Assembly: GCA_036388295.1 (NCBI GenBank)
Contig: DASVSC010000171.1
Location: forward strand, 1-18,458
Reading direction: 5' to 3'
DNA length: 18,458 nt
Source of the DNA: RYN-431 sp036388295
GTDB lineage: Bacteria; Planctomycetota; Phycisphaerae; Tepidisphaerales; Tepidisphaeraceae
The position numbers and the translations under genes were made by a program. Positions 1 through 7,559 of the stretch are shown piece by piece (the stretch's first letter is position 1; every line of letters starts with the position of its first letter). The notes below the pieces were generated by a model. It was not told the DNA's origin and ran no database searches. It saw only the letters and a list, made by a program, of their open reading frames with translations.

Positions 1-77
1 CCCCCCCGCCACGAAGCGAATACAAGTCCGGACGCGCAACGAGTTGGCGGACAAACCACGCTCAGGTTTTGTCCCCG

Positions 78-2255
78 CTATTTGATAAACGTCGCGTCTA
101 ACGCGATGTCGCGCTTGTCGCCCTGCACGTAGTTGATGTCCGGCTCGCCGCCGAAGATGCGGTCGCGGCCGCGGTCGCGGGTGATGAACAAGTCGCCGCC
201 CCCTTCGCCGTACAGCACGTCCCGGCCAACGCCGCCGTTGATCGCGTCGCGATGGTTGCCGCCGTAAATACGGTCGTCGCCGTCGCCGCCCTGCAGGTCA
301 TCGCGCCCACTGTTGCCGTCGATCCAGTCGTTGCCGCCCATGCCCAGCACCTGGTCGTCACCCGCGGCCGCCGTCAGGCTGTCGGCGTGTTCGCCGCCGG
401 TCACCGTGTCGTCGCCGTCACCGGCCTGCACGTACGCGCCCCAGTCGTCACTGTTGGCGACGATGACGTCGTCACCGGCGCGCCCGAAGATCTGGATCTC
501 CTTCACGCGTTCGAACGCGAGATTCCATTTGCGACGGCCGATCGTCGCGCGGACGGTCGTGCCCGGGCCGCGTGGCTGCCAGACGTGAATCGTTTCGCTC
601 GCGTCCGTGCCGGTCACTCTCAGCACGCCGTCGTCGTTCAGCAGGATCGGCGCGTACAGCGCGGTCAGGTCGTAGGTTTCGTCCCAATTCAACAGGCCGT
701 CGCTGCAGCGGAGGGTCATCCGCGCGACGCCGACGTCCTCCACGTCCGGCGTGCCGCGCAGCGTGGCCGTGCCGTCGGCGTGGTCGGTCAGGGTGAGCCA
801 CGCCGGTGCCGACTGCAGCGAGAAGGTGATCGCGTTGCCGTCGACGTCGCTGGCGGCGACACGGGCTGCATACGGCAAGCCGACGGTGGCGACGAGGCGG
901 GGACGACGGTCCAACGTGGGCGAATAGTTCGATTGCCGTTCGACCGCGCCGATGTCATACGAGGGCGAGCGCGGGTAGCCGCGGGCGTCACGCGGTGACG
1001 TTTCGGCGGCACTGGCGATGCCCAGCAGCGGGCTGCCGCTTTGCGGCATCATCGTCGGCATCGGGCCGCCGTTGTCGACGAGTGCGCCGAGTTCGGCGTC
1101 GAGCGGATTACTGGCCGAGCCGGCGCGGTTGCCGTTCGTGCCGCCGGCGATGCCGCTGTAGTCGCCGATGCCGATCAGGTTGCTCTTGAAGTTCGTCCGG
1201 GCCGAGCCGCTGACGTCCAGGCCGAACGCGTCGGGGCCGGCGTCGGCGGTGTTGGCGGCGATCACGGTGTTGACGATCTTGAGCGTATCGCTGGCGTCGG
1301 GATTCGAAGCCCCGAACGTCAGCACCTGCACGCCGCCGCCGAAGCCGGTCGCCCCTTGGCCGCCGACGGTGTTGCGGGAGAACGTGCAGTTGGCCAGGGT
1401 GAGGTTTCCGTCCATGCCGATCAGCAGACCGCCGCCGTAAGCCTCGGCCGTCGGTGTGAAGTATTCACTGACGGCCGGCCCCTTGTCGGCCTTGGCGGTG
1501 TTGTGAGCGAAGGTGCAGTTTACGAACGAACTGCCCGTCGCGCCCAGCAGGGCGACGCCGCCGCCGAGGGCGGCGGTTTCGCCGGTCGAAACCGTGGTGT
1601 TGCCCGTGGCGTGTGCGGTGTTGTAGTCGAAGGTGCTGTCGGTGGCGGACAATCCGCCGCCGCTGATATAGACCGCGCCGCCGATCGCGTTGTTCCCGGC
1701 GCTGGCGGTGTTGCCGGCGAAGCGGCAGCGGGTAAGGACGACCTGGTAGAACGTCGCCGCCAAGCCGCCGCCCGTGGTTTCGCTGACGCAATTGGTGATC
1801 GCCACGTCCGTGAGCGACAGTCGCCCGGCAGCAAAGTTGGTGTCGCCGGCGGCGAAGATCGCGCCGCCCCCGCCGCTGTCGACCACGTCCCGGATGCGGC
1901 CGCTGCGCGTGTCGTTGATGCGCAAGCCGCTGATCGAGACGTTCAGGTCCGCGGCCAGATAGAACCCGCGCGTGATACCGCTGTTTCGTGTAATCGTCAG
2001 GCGATCCGGCCCGGGGCCGAGAATGGTGACGTCGCGGGTGATGTCGAGCGGGCGTGACAGCGTGATCGTGCCCGACAGGCCGCGCGCGTCGACGACGTCG
2101 CCGGCGGCCGCGTGTTCGATGGCGTAGCGCAAACTGCCGGACGACCCGTCGGACGTATCGCTGACGACGAGGGTCGCACTGAGCAACGCGCGGCGATCGA
2201 GCACTTCCATCAGGAAGGCACGGGACGATGACACGGGGCGACGCGAGAACGGCAT
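78..2255 (-). CDS. Large secreted LEPR-XLL protein: beta-helix (choice-of-anchor Q type), Ig-like domain and RTX-type repeats
   Basis: Probable cell-surface or secreted protein of 725 aa; its ligand or substrate is unknown. The N-terminus carries the planctomycete LEPR-XLL-like motif LDRRALLSA (about residues 19-27). Residues 30-440 form a parallel beta-helix-like region: it opens with a SLRYAIEHA segment of the CSLREAI/Pmp type, has many GGG and NCTF/NT repeats, and ends in SPLLGIA...YDIGAVE, the choice-of-anchor Q ending. An Ig/cadherin-like domain follows (about 446-530, APAWLTLTD...DGTATLRGTP). Next is an IHVW segment at 556, then glycine-aspartate repeats (about 592-715, GGDGDDRIYGG) like calcium-binding RTX nonapeptides. 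I chose the ATG at 2255 because it places the signature near the N-terminus; the frame stays open upstream to 2480, but that part is arginine-rich and overlaps the neighbouring gene. The C-terminal half is paralogous to the protein at 2763-3734. Domain names come from family knowledge; export is inferred. Confidence 0.85.
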   Translation of the reverse strand: MPFSRRPVSSSRAFLMEVLDRRALLSATLVVSDTSDGSSGSLRYAIEHAAAGDVVDARGLSGTITLSRPLDITRDVTILGPGPDRLTITRNSGITRGFYLAADLNVSISGLRINDTRSGRIRDVVDSGGGGAIFAAGDTNFAAGRLSLTDVAITNCVSETTGGGLAATFYQVVLTRCRFAGNTASAGNNAIGGAVYISGGGLSATDSTFDYNTAHATGNTTVSTGETAALGGGVALLGATGSSFVNCTFAHNTAKADKGPAVSEYFTPTAEAYGGGLLIGMDGNLTLANCTFSRNTVGGQGATGFGGGVQVLTFGASNPDASDTLKIVNTVIAANTADAGPDAFGLDVSGSARTNFKSNLIGIGDYSGIAGGTNGNRAGSASNPLDAELGALVDNGGPMPTMMPQSGSPLLGIASAAETSPRDARGYPRSPSYDIGAVERQSNYSPTLDRRPRLVATVGLPYAARVAASDVDGNAITFSLQSAPAWLTLTDHADGTATLRGTPDVEDVGVARMTLRCSDGLLNWDETYDLTALYAPILLNDDGVLRVTGTDASETIHVWQPRGPGTTVRATIGRRKWNLAFERVKEIQIFGRAGDDVIVANSDDWGAYVQAGDGDDTVTGGEHADSLTAAAGDDQVLGMGGNDWIDGNSGRDDLQGGDGDDRIYGGNHRDAINGGVGRDVLYGEGGGDLFITRDRGRDRIFGGEPDINYVQGDKRDIALDATFIK

Positions 2256-2291
2256 ACCCTTCGTATCGCCCGACAAGGCACGCGACTTAAC
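2256..2291 (-). promoter_or_regulatory. Putative promoter of the large LEPR-XLL gene, likely leaderless
   Basis: Reading on the minus strand, GTTAAGTCGC (2291-2282) is followed by 14 nt, then GATACG (2267-2262), then 6 nt and the ATG. Taken as -35 TTAAGT and -10 GATACG, the spacer is 17 nt and transcription would begin at or next to the ATG. The same 10-mer, 14-nt gap and GATAC occur at the same distance upstream of the paralogue starting at 3734. An AAGGG lies only 1 nt from the ATG, too close for a normal Shine-Dalgarno. The match to sigma-70 consensus is modest (3/6 in each box), so the sigma factor is uncertain. Confidence 0.5.
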
Positions 2292-2320
2292 CGCCTGCGC
2301 CGCTTGGCCGGCCTGTAATG

Positions 2321-2722
2321 TCAATCGCCGCCGGCGAGTTCGACCATAATGCAGCGGTCCTGCACGAACGGCAGCCCGGCCTCGGCGGCCAGGCGCTCGG
2401 CCTCTTCGGAAATGATCCCCGACTGCAACCAAACGCCGCCCGCGCCGACGGCAATCGCGTCGCGCACCACGTCGGCACAAAACTCGGGACGGCGGAACAC
2501 GTTCACCAGATCAATCCGCCCGGGCACGGACGCGAGGGACGGGTAGCACGTCAGGCCGTTGACGGTCGCCTGCATGGGATTGACGGGGACGACCTCGCGG
2601 CCGTTCGCAGCGAGGAACGCGCCGATGTGACCGCTGATGCGGCCTTCACTCATGCCCACCACGGCGATGCGGCGGGCGGCGAGCATTCGTTTCATGATCT
2701 GATGCGCGGTCGGCACGGGCAC
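2321..2722 (-). CDS. CoA-binding protein, YccU/COG1832 family
   Basis: A small (133 aa) single-domain Rossmann-fold protein of the predicted CoA-binding family, cytoplasmic, with unknown physiological role. Visible family features are the glycine-containing nucleotide loop RRIAVVGMSEGR (about 18-28), VVPVNPM (44-50), the GLTCYPSLASVP segment (56-67), DLVNVFRRPE (71-80), GVWLQSGI (96-103) and the C-terminal FVQDRCIMVE (119-128). Length and motif order match the family. The start is uncertain: 2722 is GTG, a second GTG at 2716 has GGAG at a better spacing (5 nt), and ATG 2695 would still leave the fold intact. It lies between two paralogous LEPR-XLL genes on the same strand (40 nt and 65 nt gaps), so it may be co-transcribed with the one upstream. 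No functional link to them is evident. Confidence 0.88.
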   Translation of the reverse strand: MPVPTAHQIMKRMLAARRIAVVGMSEGRISGHIGAFLAANGREVVPVNPMQATVNGLTCYPSLASVPGRIDLVNVFRRPEFCADVVRDAIAVGAGGVWLQSGIISEEAERLAAEAGLPFVQDRCIMVELAGGD

Positions 2723-2762
2723 TCCGGTCGGGGTGCCTGATGATAGCCGCCTCGCGTGAGGG

Positions 2763-3734
2763 TTACGCCACCTGCGTGGTGACGCCGCTGATCTCGTCGG
2801 CGTCGTCAGCCTGGGCCGCGTCGCTTTCGTCGCCGATCAGAACGTCGGCCGTCTGGTCGCGGCTGAAGAACACGTCACGGCCGGTGCCGCCGTCGAACAG
2901 ATCGCGGCCGGCGTCACCGGACAAGCGGTCTCGGCCGGCGTTGCCGTAGAGGCGGTCGTTGCCGTCGCCGGCATTGATGGAATCGTCACCGCCATGGCCA
3001 CGGAGGCAGTCGTCGCCGCCCGCGCCCTCGATCGTGTCATTGCCCATGCCGCCGGTGAGGGAATCGTTGGCGTCGCCGCCGGTCAGTGTGTCGTTGCCTT
3101 CGCCGCCGTTGGCGTAAGCGGTGATGTTGGAATTGGCGATAATCGAATCGTCGCCGGCATAGCCGTAGATTTCCGTTCCGGTGACGGCCGAGCGGGTGAA
3201 GTTCCAGATGCGGTCGTCCATCGTCACCCGCATCACTTCGGGCCGGCCCTTGGGCGACCAGACGTGAATGGTGTCGTGGCTGTTCGTCCCATGTACCGTC
3301 AACACCGCACCATTAAGCACGGCCGTCATTGGCGTGTGGACGTTGAGCGTGAAAGACTGGGTCGTCGTGAACGTGCCGTCGTTGACGGTCAGGGAAACCG
3401 CCGTCGACCCCGCATCCGCGCCGGCGGGCGTGCCGGTCAGGGTGGCGGTGCCGTCGCCGTTATCGGTCAGCGTGGCCCAGGCGGGCGCGCTGACGGCGAC
3501 GATGGTGCGCGGGTCGCCGTTCTCGTCGGACGTGTCGATGTCGTACTGGTACGCCGAGCCGGCCAGCACCGTCGTGACGGCCGCGCTGACGAAGCTGGAG
3601 GCGACGGGCGGCGGCGCAGAAACCCCCGTGGACGGCGGCGTCGTCGGGCCCAGCACCGGTGTCGCACTCAGCAGCGAACGGGCTTCCAGGCCTTCAAACA
3701 TCGGACGGCTAGCGAGAGGGGCAGTGCGGCTCAT
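2763..3734 (-). CDS. Secreted LEPR-XLL protein with Ig-like domain and RTX-type glycine-aspartate repeats
   Basis: Probable surface or secreted protein of 323 aa; specific function unknown. LEARSLLSA at residues 17-25 is the planctomycete LEPR-XLL-type signature. A low-complexity Pro/Ser/Thr linker (26-50) follows, then an Ig-like domain (about 55-130, APAWATLTDNGDGTATLTGTP), an IHVW segment at 156-159, and about eight RTX-like repeats (about 192-290, such as GGEGNDTLTGG and GNDTIEGAGG). The tail is acidic. I chose ATG 3734 over the GTG seven codons upstream because the promoter-like elements at 3735-3770 fit it. The architecture repeats the C-terminal half of the 78-2255 protein without the beta-helix, so the two are paralogues. 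RTX repeats usually bind calcium outside the cell; that is family knowledge, not shown here. Confidence 0.87.
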   Translation of the reverse strand: MSRTAPLASRPMFEGLEARSLLSATPVLGPTTPPSTGVSAPPPVASSFVSAAVTTVLAGSAYQYDIDTSDENGDPRTIVAVSAPAWATLTDNGDGTATLTGTPAGADAGSTAVSLTVNDGTFTTTQSFTLNVHTPMTAVLNGAVLTVHGTNSHDTIHVWSPKGRPEVMRVTMDDRIWNFTRSAVTGTEIYGYAGDDSIIANSNITAYANGGEGNDTLTGGDANDSLTGGMGNDTIEGAGGDDCLRGHGGDDSINAGDGNDRLYGNAGRDRLSGDAGRDLFDGGTGRDVFFSRDQTADVLIGDESDAAQADDADEISGVTTQVA

Positions 3735-3770
3735 GTCTCCGGTATCGGCGGCCACGGGAGGCGACTTAAC
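3735..3770 (-). promoter_or_regulatory. Putative promoter of the small LEPR-XLL gene, likely leaderless
   Basis: On the minus strand GTTAAGTCGC (3770-3761), 14 nt, GATACC (3746-3741), 6 nt, ATG. This is the same 10-mer, the same 14-nt gap, the same GATAC core and the same distance to ATG as for the gene starting at 2255, while the intervening bases differ. Read as -35/-10, the spacer is 17 nt with the transcription start at about the ATG. A GGAG sits only 2 nt from the ATG, closer than normal for a Shine-Dalgarno. Confidence 0.5.
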
Positions 3771-3794
3771 AGACGCCGCGACTGGAAGTTGACG

Positions 3795-4814
3795 TCATTC
3801 GCCGCCCGCACCGGCCGATAATGTGGCGACCGCCGCGGCTGCCCAATGCGGGTTCTCCAGCAACGCCCGGCCGATCAGCACCAGGTCCGCCCGGCCCGCC
3901 GCCACAATGGCTTCGGCTTGATGCGCGTCCGTGATGACGCCCACCGCTGCCGTCGGGACGTTGGCCCCGTGCCGCACGGCGTCGGCGAACTTCACCTGGT
4001 AACCGGGCTTGGCCTTGAGCCACCCGCGCGGCGTCTGCCCCCCGGCGGAGCAGTCGATCAGATCGATGCCGTGGTCATGGGCCATCCGGGCAAACGTGAT
4101 CGTGTCTTCAATCGTCTGCCCACGCGGTTCCGGATCGATCGCGCTGACGCGCACCAGCAGCGGCAGATCGATCGGCACCGCCGCACGCACGGCGTCGATT
4201 ACGCGCAGCGGGAAACGCGACCGCGCGATGACGTCGCCGCCGTGTTCGTCCGATCGCTGATTCGGAATGGGCGAGAGGAACGAGCTGAGCAGATAGCCGT
4301 GCGCCATATGCAGTTCGATCACACAAAAGCCGGCCGCGACGGCCCGGCGGGCGGCGGTGACGAACGCGTCGCAGACGACGGTCAACTCCGTCGCGTTCAT
4401 CTCGCGCGGCACGGGCCGTTTTGCGTCGAACGCGATCGCACTCGGGCCGACGACGTCGATCGCCGTGTGCCCTTCGTCATCGACCGGGTACGAGCCGGCC
4501 TTGCGTCCCGCGTGGGCGAGCTGAATGCCCGGCACCGCACCGGCGGCTTCGATGCGCGCGGCCAGATCGGTTAAGCCGGCCCCGTGGGCGTCGGACCAGA
4601 TGCCCAGGTCGTCCGGTGCGATGACACCGCGCGCCTCGACGGCCGTCGCCTCGACCATCGCCAGCCCGACGCCGCAGGCGCGGGCGGCGTAGTGGGCGCG
4701 GTGGAAGTCCGTGACATGCCCGTTGCGCGCCGAGAAGGTGCACATCGGCGACAAGCCGATGCGGTTCTTCAGCGTGACGCCGCGGAGGGTGAAAGGGGAC
4801 AACAGGTGTGACAT
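3795..4814 (-). CDS. NADH:flavin oxidoreductase, Old Yellow Enzyme family (YqjM/NamA-like class)
   Basis: FMN-dependent ene-reductase of 339 aa, expected to reduce activated C=C bonds with NAD(P)H; cytoplasmic TIM barrel. Landmarks are the N-terminal LKNRIGLSPMCTFSA (15-29) with Cys25 at the position of the redox-tuning Cys of the YqjM class, QLAHAGRKA (98-106), the ligand-binding pair H169/H172 in HMAHGY with Tyr174, FLSPIPNQRSDEHGG (179-193), and the phosphate-binding end GVITD...DLVLIGRALLENP (292-322). The start at ATG 4814 gives the family's usual N-terminus; the longer frame adds an arginine-rich stretch without homology. Two departures from YqjM, judged from memory of the family: Phe27 where YqjM has Tyr28, and a short Ala-rich C-terminus without the RGW arginine-finger tail. 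Its natural substrate cannot be told. It is divergent from the thioredoxin gene at 4953. Confidence 0.92.
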   Translation of the reverse strand: MSHLLSPFTLRGVTLKNRIGLSPMCTFSARNGHVTDFHRAHYAARACGVGLAMVEATAVEARGVIAPDDLGIWSDAHGAGLTDLAARIEAAGAVPGIQLAHAGRKAGSYPVDDEGHTAIDVVGPSAIAFDAKRPVPREMNATELTVVCDAFVTAARRAVAAGFCVIELHMAHGYLLSSFLSPIPNQRSDEHGGDVIARSRFPLRVIDAVRAAVPIDLPLLVRVSAIDPEPRGQTIEDTITFARMAHDHGIDLIDCSAGGQTPRGWLKAKPGYQVKFADAVRHGANVPTAAVGVITDAHQAEAIVAAGRADLVLIGRALLENPHWAAAAVATLSAGAGGE

Positions 4815-4878
4815 CGCCGTGCGGCCGGCATTAGATCGGGATCCGGCCCGAATCAAAACAGGTGAAAGTCGCTTGCGG

Positions 4879-4906
4879 TTGCGGCAGTGACGGATGAGCG
4901 TACGAT
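4879..4906 (+). promoter_or_regulatory. Possible sigma-70-like promoter for the thioredoxin-ubiD pair
   Basis: TTGCGG (4879-4884) and TACGAT (4901-4906) are separated by 16 nt in the divergent intergenic region. Each matches the consensus only partly (3/6 and 4/6). Transcription would start near 4913, giving a leader of about 40 nt with an AGGAG ribosome binding site at 4942-4946, 6 nt before ATG 4953. Confidence 0.3.
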
Positions 4907-4952
4907 TCACAGCCGCTGTCGGTCCTTCAATTTCTTCGGCCAGGAGTTATCC

Positions 4953-5531
4953 ATGAAGCGTTCGATCCGTATTGCGGCGGTAGCATTGGCGTTCGGTTGC
5001 TCATTCGGCGTCGTACAGACGGCGTGGGCAGAGCGAGAAGTGTCCGACGAGAACTTTTTCTACAAGGCCGACGCAGCTTCCCAGAAGCCGTTGGAAGCCC
5101 TCGTCGGCCAGCCGGCTCCTGAATTGAAAGTGGCCGACTGGATCGGGACGCCGGTCACGGCCGAATCGATGCGCGGCAAGGTCGTGGTCATCGACATCTG
5201 GGCCACCTGGTGCGGCCCGTGCATCGCCTCCATTCCGCACAACAATGCACTGTTCGAGAAGCACGCCAAAGACGGCCTCGTGCTCGTCGGCGTCTGCAGT
5301 TCCGCCAATGGGCAAGAGGAATTGGCGGCTGTGGCGAAGCAGCACAAGATCGCGTATCCGGTTGCCAAGGATCCGGGCACCGCCACCGCCCAGGCATACC
5401 GCGTCAGGTTTTATCCGACGTACGTCGTCGTCGACCGCGGCGGCAAGGTCCGCGCCGCGGGCCTGACGCCTGACGGCGTGGATGCCATGGTCAAGAAACT
5501 CTTGGCCGAACCCGTCCCAGCCAAGTCCTAA
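4953..5531 (+). CDS. Secreted TlpA-like thioredoxin-fold protein (WCGPC)
   Basis: Exported thiol-disulfide oxidoreductase of 192 aa, probably keeping periplasmic cysteines reduced; partner unknown. Residues 1-26 are a Sec signal peptide (MKRS start, hydrophobic core, cleavage likely after AWA). A TlpA/AhpC-type thioredoxin fold follows, with the opening GQPAPELKVADW (52-63), the redox motif WCGPC (86-90, Cys87/Cys90) in VVVIDIWATWCGPC, and the cis-proline region RFYPTYVVVDRGGKV near the C-terminus. The start is ATG 4953, preceded by AGGAG at 4942-4946, the best-spaced ribosome binding site in this half of the window; the upstream in-frame extension lacks a signal sequence. It ends 16 nt before the ubiD-like gene, so the two probably form an operon, but a joint function is not obvious. 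Confidence 0.92.
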   Translation: MKRSIRIAAVALAFGCSFGVVQTAWAEREVSDENFFYKADAASQKPLEALVGQPAPELKVADWIGTPVTAESMRGKVVVIDIWATWCGPCIASIPHNNALFEKHAKDGLVLVGVCSSANGQEELAAVAKQHKIAYPVAKDPGTATAQAYRVRFYPTYVVVDRGGKVRAAGLTPDGVDAMVKKLLAEPVPAKS

Positions 5532-5547
5532 CGAACGCGTATCGCTT

Positions 5548-7119
5548 ATGGCCTTTTCGACTCTGCAGGACTTCTTGGACCACCTCAGCAAAAACGGTGA
5601 GTTGGCCCGTGTGCGCGCGGCGGTCGATCCGGTGCTGGAGATCGCCGCCATTTCAGACCGGGTCGGCAAGACGCCCGCGCTGCATGGCCACAGCGAGCGC
5701 GATCGCAACCCGGCCGCCTCGCTGGGCGGGAAGGCATTGCTGTTCGAAAACGTCAACGGCAGCGACATCCCGCTGGCTATCAACACCTTTGGCAGCTACT
5801 GGCGCGTCTGCCAGGCGCTGAACTGCGAATCTCTAGATGCCTTGGCCGACCGCGTGCAGCAGCTGATCAAGCCGGAACTGCCGACCGGCCTGCTCGACAA
5901 GATGAAGAAAGGGATGGACCTGCTGAAAATCGCCGGCTACCCGCCCAAGAGCGTGCGCAGCGGCATCTGCCAGCAGGTGGTCCTGGAAGGCGACCGCGCC
6001 GACCTCACGCGCCTGCCGATTCCGCAATGCTGGCCCCTCGACGGCGACATCAGCAGCGGACAGGTTCTAGACAATCACGCCGCGGCGCAAGTCCTGGATT
6101 CCGGCAAACACACCGGCACCGGCCGCTACATCACCCTCGGCGGCATCTACACCAAACACCCTGAAACCGGCGCTCGCAACGTCGGCATGTACCGCGTCCA
6201 GGTCCACGGCCCGCGCCTCGCGGCCATGCACTGGCACATGCACCACGACGGCGCCCGCCATTACCGCGCGTACCAGGCGCGTGGGGAAAAGATGCCGCTG
6301 GCGATCGTCCTCGGCGGCGAAAGCGTGCTGCCCTATTCGGCCACCACTCCGCTGCCGCCGGGCGTCGAAGAACTGCTGTTCGCCGGCTTCCTGAACAACG
6401 GCGGCATCGAGCTGGTGCCGTGCAAAACAATCGACCTCAGCGTGCCCGCCAACGCCGAGATCGTCATCGAAGGGTACGTCGACCCGCAGCAGAAGCTGTA
6501 CGAAGGCCCGTTCGGCGACCACACCGGCTTCTATTCGATGGCCGACTGGTACCCCGCCCTGCACGTCACCGCCATCACGCACCGCAAGAGTCCGATCTAT
6601 CCCGCCACCGTCGTCGGGAAGCCGCCGATGGAAGATTACTACCTCGGCAAAGCCACCGAGCGCATCTTCCTGCCGCTGCTGAAGATGCTGGTGCCTGACG
6701 TCGTCGACTATTGTCTGCCGATCAGCGGCGTGTTCCACAACTGCGCGTTCCTGAAGATCAAAAAGGAATACCCGCAGCAGGCGCGGCGTGTGATGCACGC
6801 GATCTGGGGGGCGGGCCAGATGAGCTTCACCAAGTTCATCGTGGTCGTGGACGAGCACGTCGACGTTCACGACGAGCAGAGCGTGCTGTTCCATTTGTTT
6901 GCCAACGTCGACCCGCTGCGCGACGTCGAAACCGTGAAAGGGCCGGTCGACATCCTCGACCACGCCAGCATCGAATACGGCTGGGGCGGGAAAATCGGCT
7001 TCGACGCGACGAAAAAGCTGCCCGGCGAAGGGGCCGTGCGGGCGTGGCCGAAGGAATTGGCGACGGACCGTCTCACCACGGAAAAAGTCGCGCGCCGCTG
7101 GGCCGAATACGGCGTATAA
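5548..7119 (+). CDS. ubiD: UbiD-family prenylated-FMN decarboxylase, probably menaquinone biosynthesis
   Basis: Non-oxidative aromatic or vinylic acid decarboxylase of 523 aa using prenyl-FMN and a divalent metal. Visible are the N-terminal segment LQDFLDHLSKNGELARV (6-22), the NVGMYRVQVHG motif (211-221) with the probable catalytic Arg216, VIEGYVDP (307-313), the active-site YEGPFGDHTGFYS (318-330) with Glu319 and Asp324 at the Glu-x4-acid positions, and the family block PPMEDYYLGKATERIFLPLL (359-378). Length is within the family range. Planctomycetes respire with menaquinone, so a role in menaquinone rather than ubiquinone synthesis is likely, though substrate specificity cannot be read from motifs. 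No ubiX (prenyl-FMN maker) is in the window. The start ATG 5548 is 16 nt after the thioredoxin stop; the in-frame ATG at 5482 would overlap that gene and adds no family sequence. Confidence 0.93.
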   Translation: MAFSTLQDFLDHLSKNGELARVRAAVDPVLEIAAISDRVGKTPALHGHSERDRNPAASLGGKALLFENVNGSDIPLAINTFGSYWRVCQALNCESLDALADRVQQLIKPELPTGLLDKMKKGMDLLKIAGYPPKSVRSGICQQVVLEGDRADLTRLPIPQCWPLDGDISSGQVLDNHAAAQVLDSGKHTGTGRYITLGGIYTKHPETGARNVGMYRVQVHGPRLAAMHWHMHHDGARHYRAYQARGEKMPLAIVLGGESVLPYSATTPLPPGVEELLFAGFLNNGGIELVPCKTIDLSVPANAEIVIEGYVDPQQKLYEGPFGDHTGFYSMADWYPALHVTAITHRKSPIYPATVVGKPPMEDYYLGKATERIFLPLLKMLVPDVVDYCLPISGVFHNCAFLKIKKEYPQQARRVMHAIWGAGQMSFTKFIVVVDEHVDVHDEQSVLFHLFANVDPLRDVETVKGPVDILDHASIEYGWGGKIGFDATKKLPGEGAVRAWPKELATDRLTTEKVARRWAEYGV

Positions 7120-7196
7120 GTTGCCGGAGCGGCCGTCGCTGTTCTCAACGCCGGCCCTTGGTTAACATCCGGTCGCCTCTAACTACGGAACATTCG

Positions 7197-7490
7197 ATGG
7201 TTTATCGCAAACTCACCGCCCTACTGCTCGGCCTGTCCCTCACCGCCGGCCTCGCCCTGGCCGCCCCGGCCACGCAGCCGACGACGCAGCCCGTCACGCC
7301 CTACCCGCTCAAGACCTGCATAGTCAGCGACGAAGACCTCGGCAGCATGGGCGAGCCGATCGTCATGGCCCACGAAGGCCGTGAGATCAAGTTCTGCTGC
7401 GGCGGCTGCGTGACGGCGTTCAAGAAAGAGCCCGCCACGTACCTCAAAAAGCTCGACGGCCCCGCCCCCACGATCAAGCCGGTCAGCTGA
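7197..7490 (+). CDS. Small secreted YHS/TRASH-like cysteine-rich protein
   Basis: 97 aa protein with a signal peptide (1-22, LTALLLGLSLTAGLALA core) followed by a Thr/Gln/Pro-rich linker and one compact domain (36-86). The domain has Cys41 in LKTCIVSDEDLGSMG and a GREIKFCCGGCVTAFKKEP cluster (Cys67, Cys68, Cys71). This C-x(25)-CCxxC arrangement with a downstream Phe resembles YHS/TRASH-type metal-binding modules, so copper or another soft metal is a reasonable guess. The ligand is not established. Start ATG 7197 is chosen because the signal peptide begins there; the open frame continues upstream only as a shadow of ubiD. A weak GGAA lies 6 nt before the ATG. It sits alone between ubiD (77 nt gap) and trigger factor. 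Confidence 0.8.
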   Translation: MVYRKLTALLLGLSLTAGLALAAPATQPTTQPVTPYPLKTCIVSDEDLGSMGEPIVMAHEGREIKFCCGGCVTAFKKEPATYLKKLDGPAPTIKPVS

Positions 7491-7510
7491 TCCGAAGAAT
7501 CTTTAGGCAT

Positions 7511-7548
7511 CCCGCTTAGCCAGCAGACGAATCCGCCGGCTAAGCGGG
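7511..7548. terminator. 11-bp perfect hairpin after the YHS-like gene, possible terminator
   Basis: CCCGCTTAGCC (7511-7521) pairs perfectly with GGCTAAGCGGG (7538-7548) across a 16-nt loop. It begins 20 nt after the stop codon at 7490. No T-run follows, so intrinsic termination is uncertain; it could equally stabilise the mRNA 3' end. Confidence 0.5.
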
Positions 7549-7559
7549 GCGCACTGCGC

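Noticed and set aside
49..74. Short inverted repeat GGACAAA / TTTGTCC downstream of the large LEPR-XLL gene
   Set aside because: The stem is only 7 bp with a 12-nt loop and no T-tract, and it overlaps the window edge; too weak to call a terminator.
252..2057. Long plus-strand open frames (252-998, 1041-2057) opposite the large LEPR-XLL gene
   Set aside because: They are antisense shadows in GC-rich sequence, Arg/Val/Ala-rich with no family motif; the minus frame encodes clear domains.
78..4814. A single four-gene operon on the minus strand
   Set aside because: The two LEPR-XLL genes each have their own promoter-like element and the gene functions are unrelated, so I treat co-transcription as unproven.
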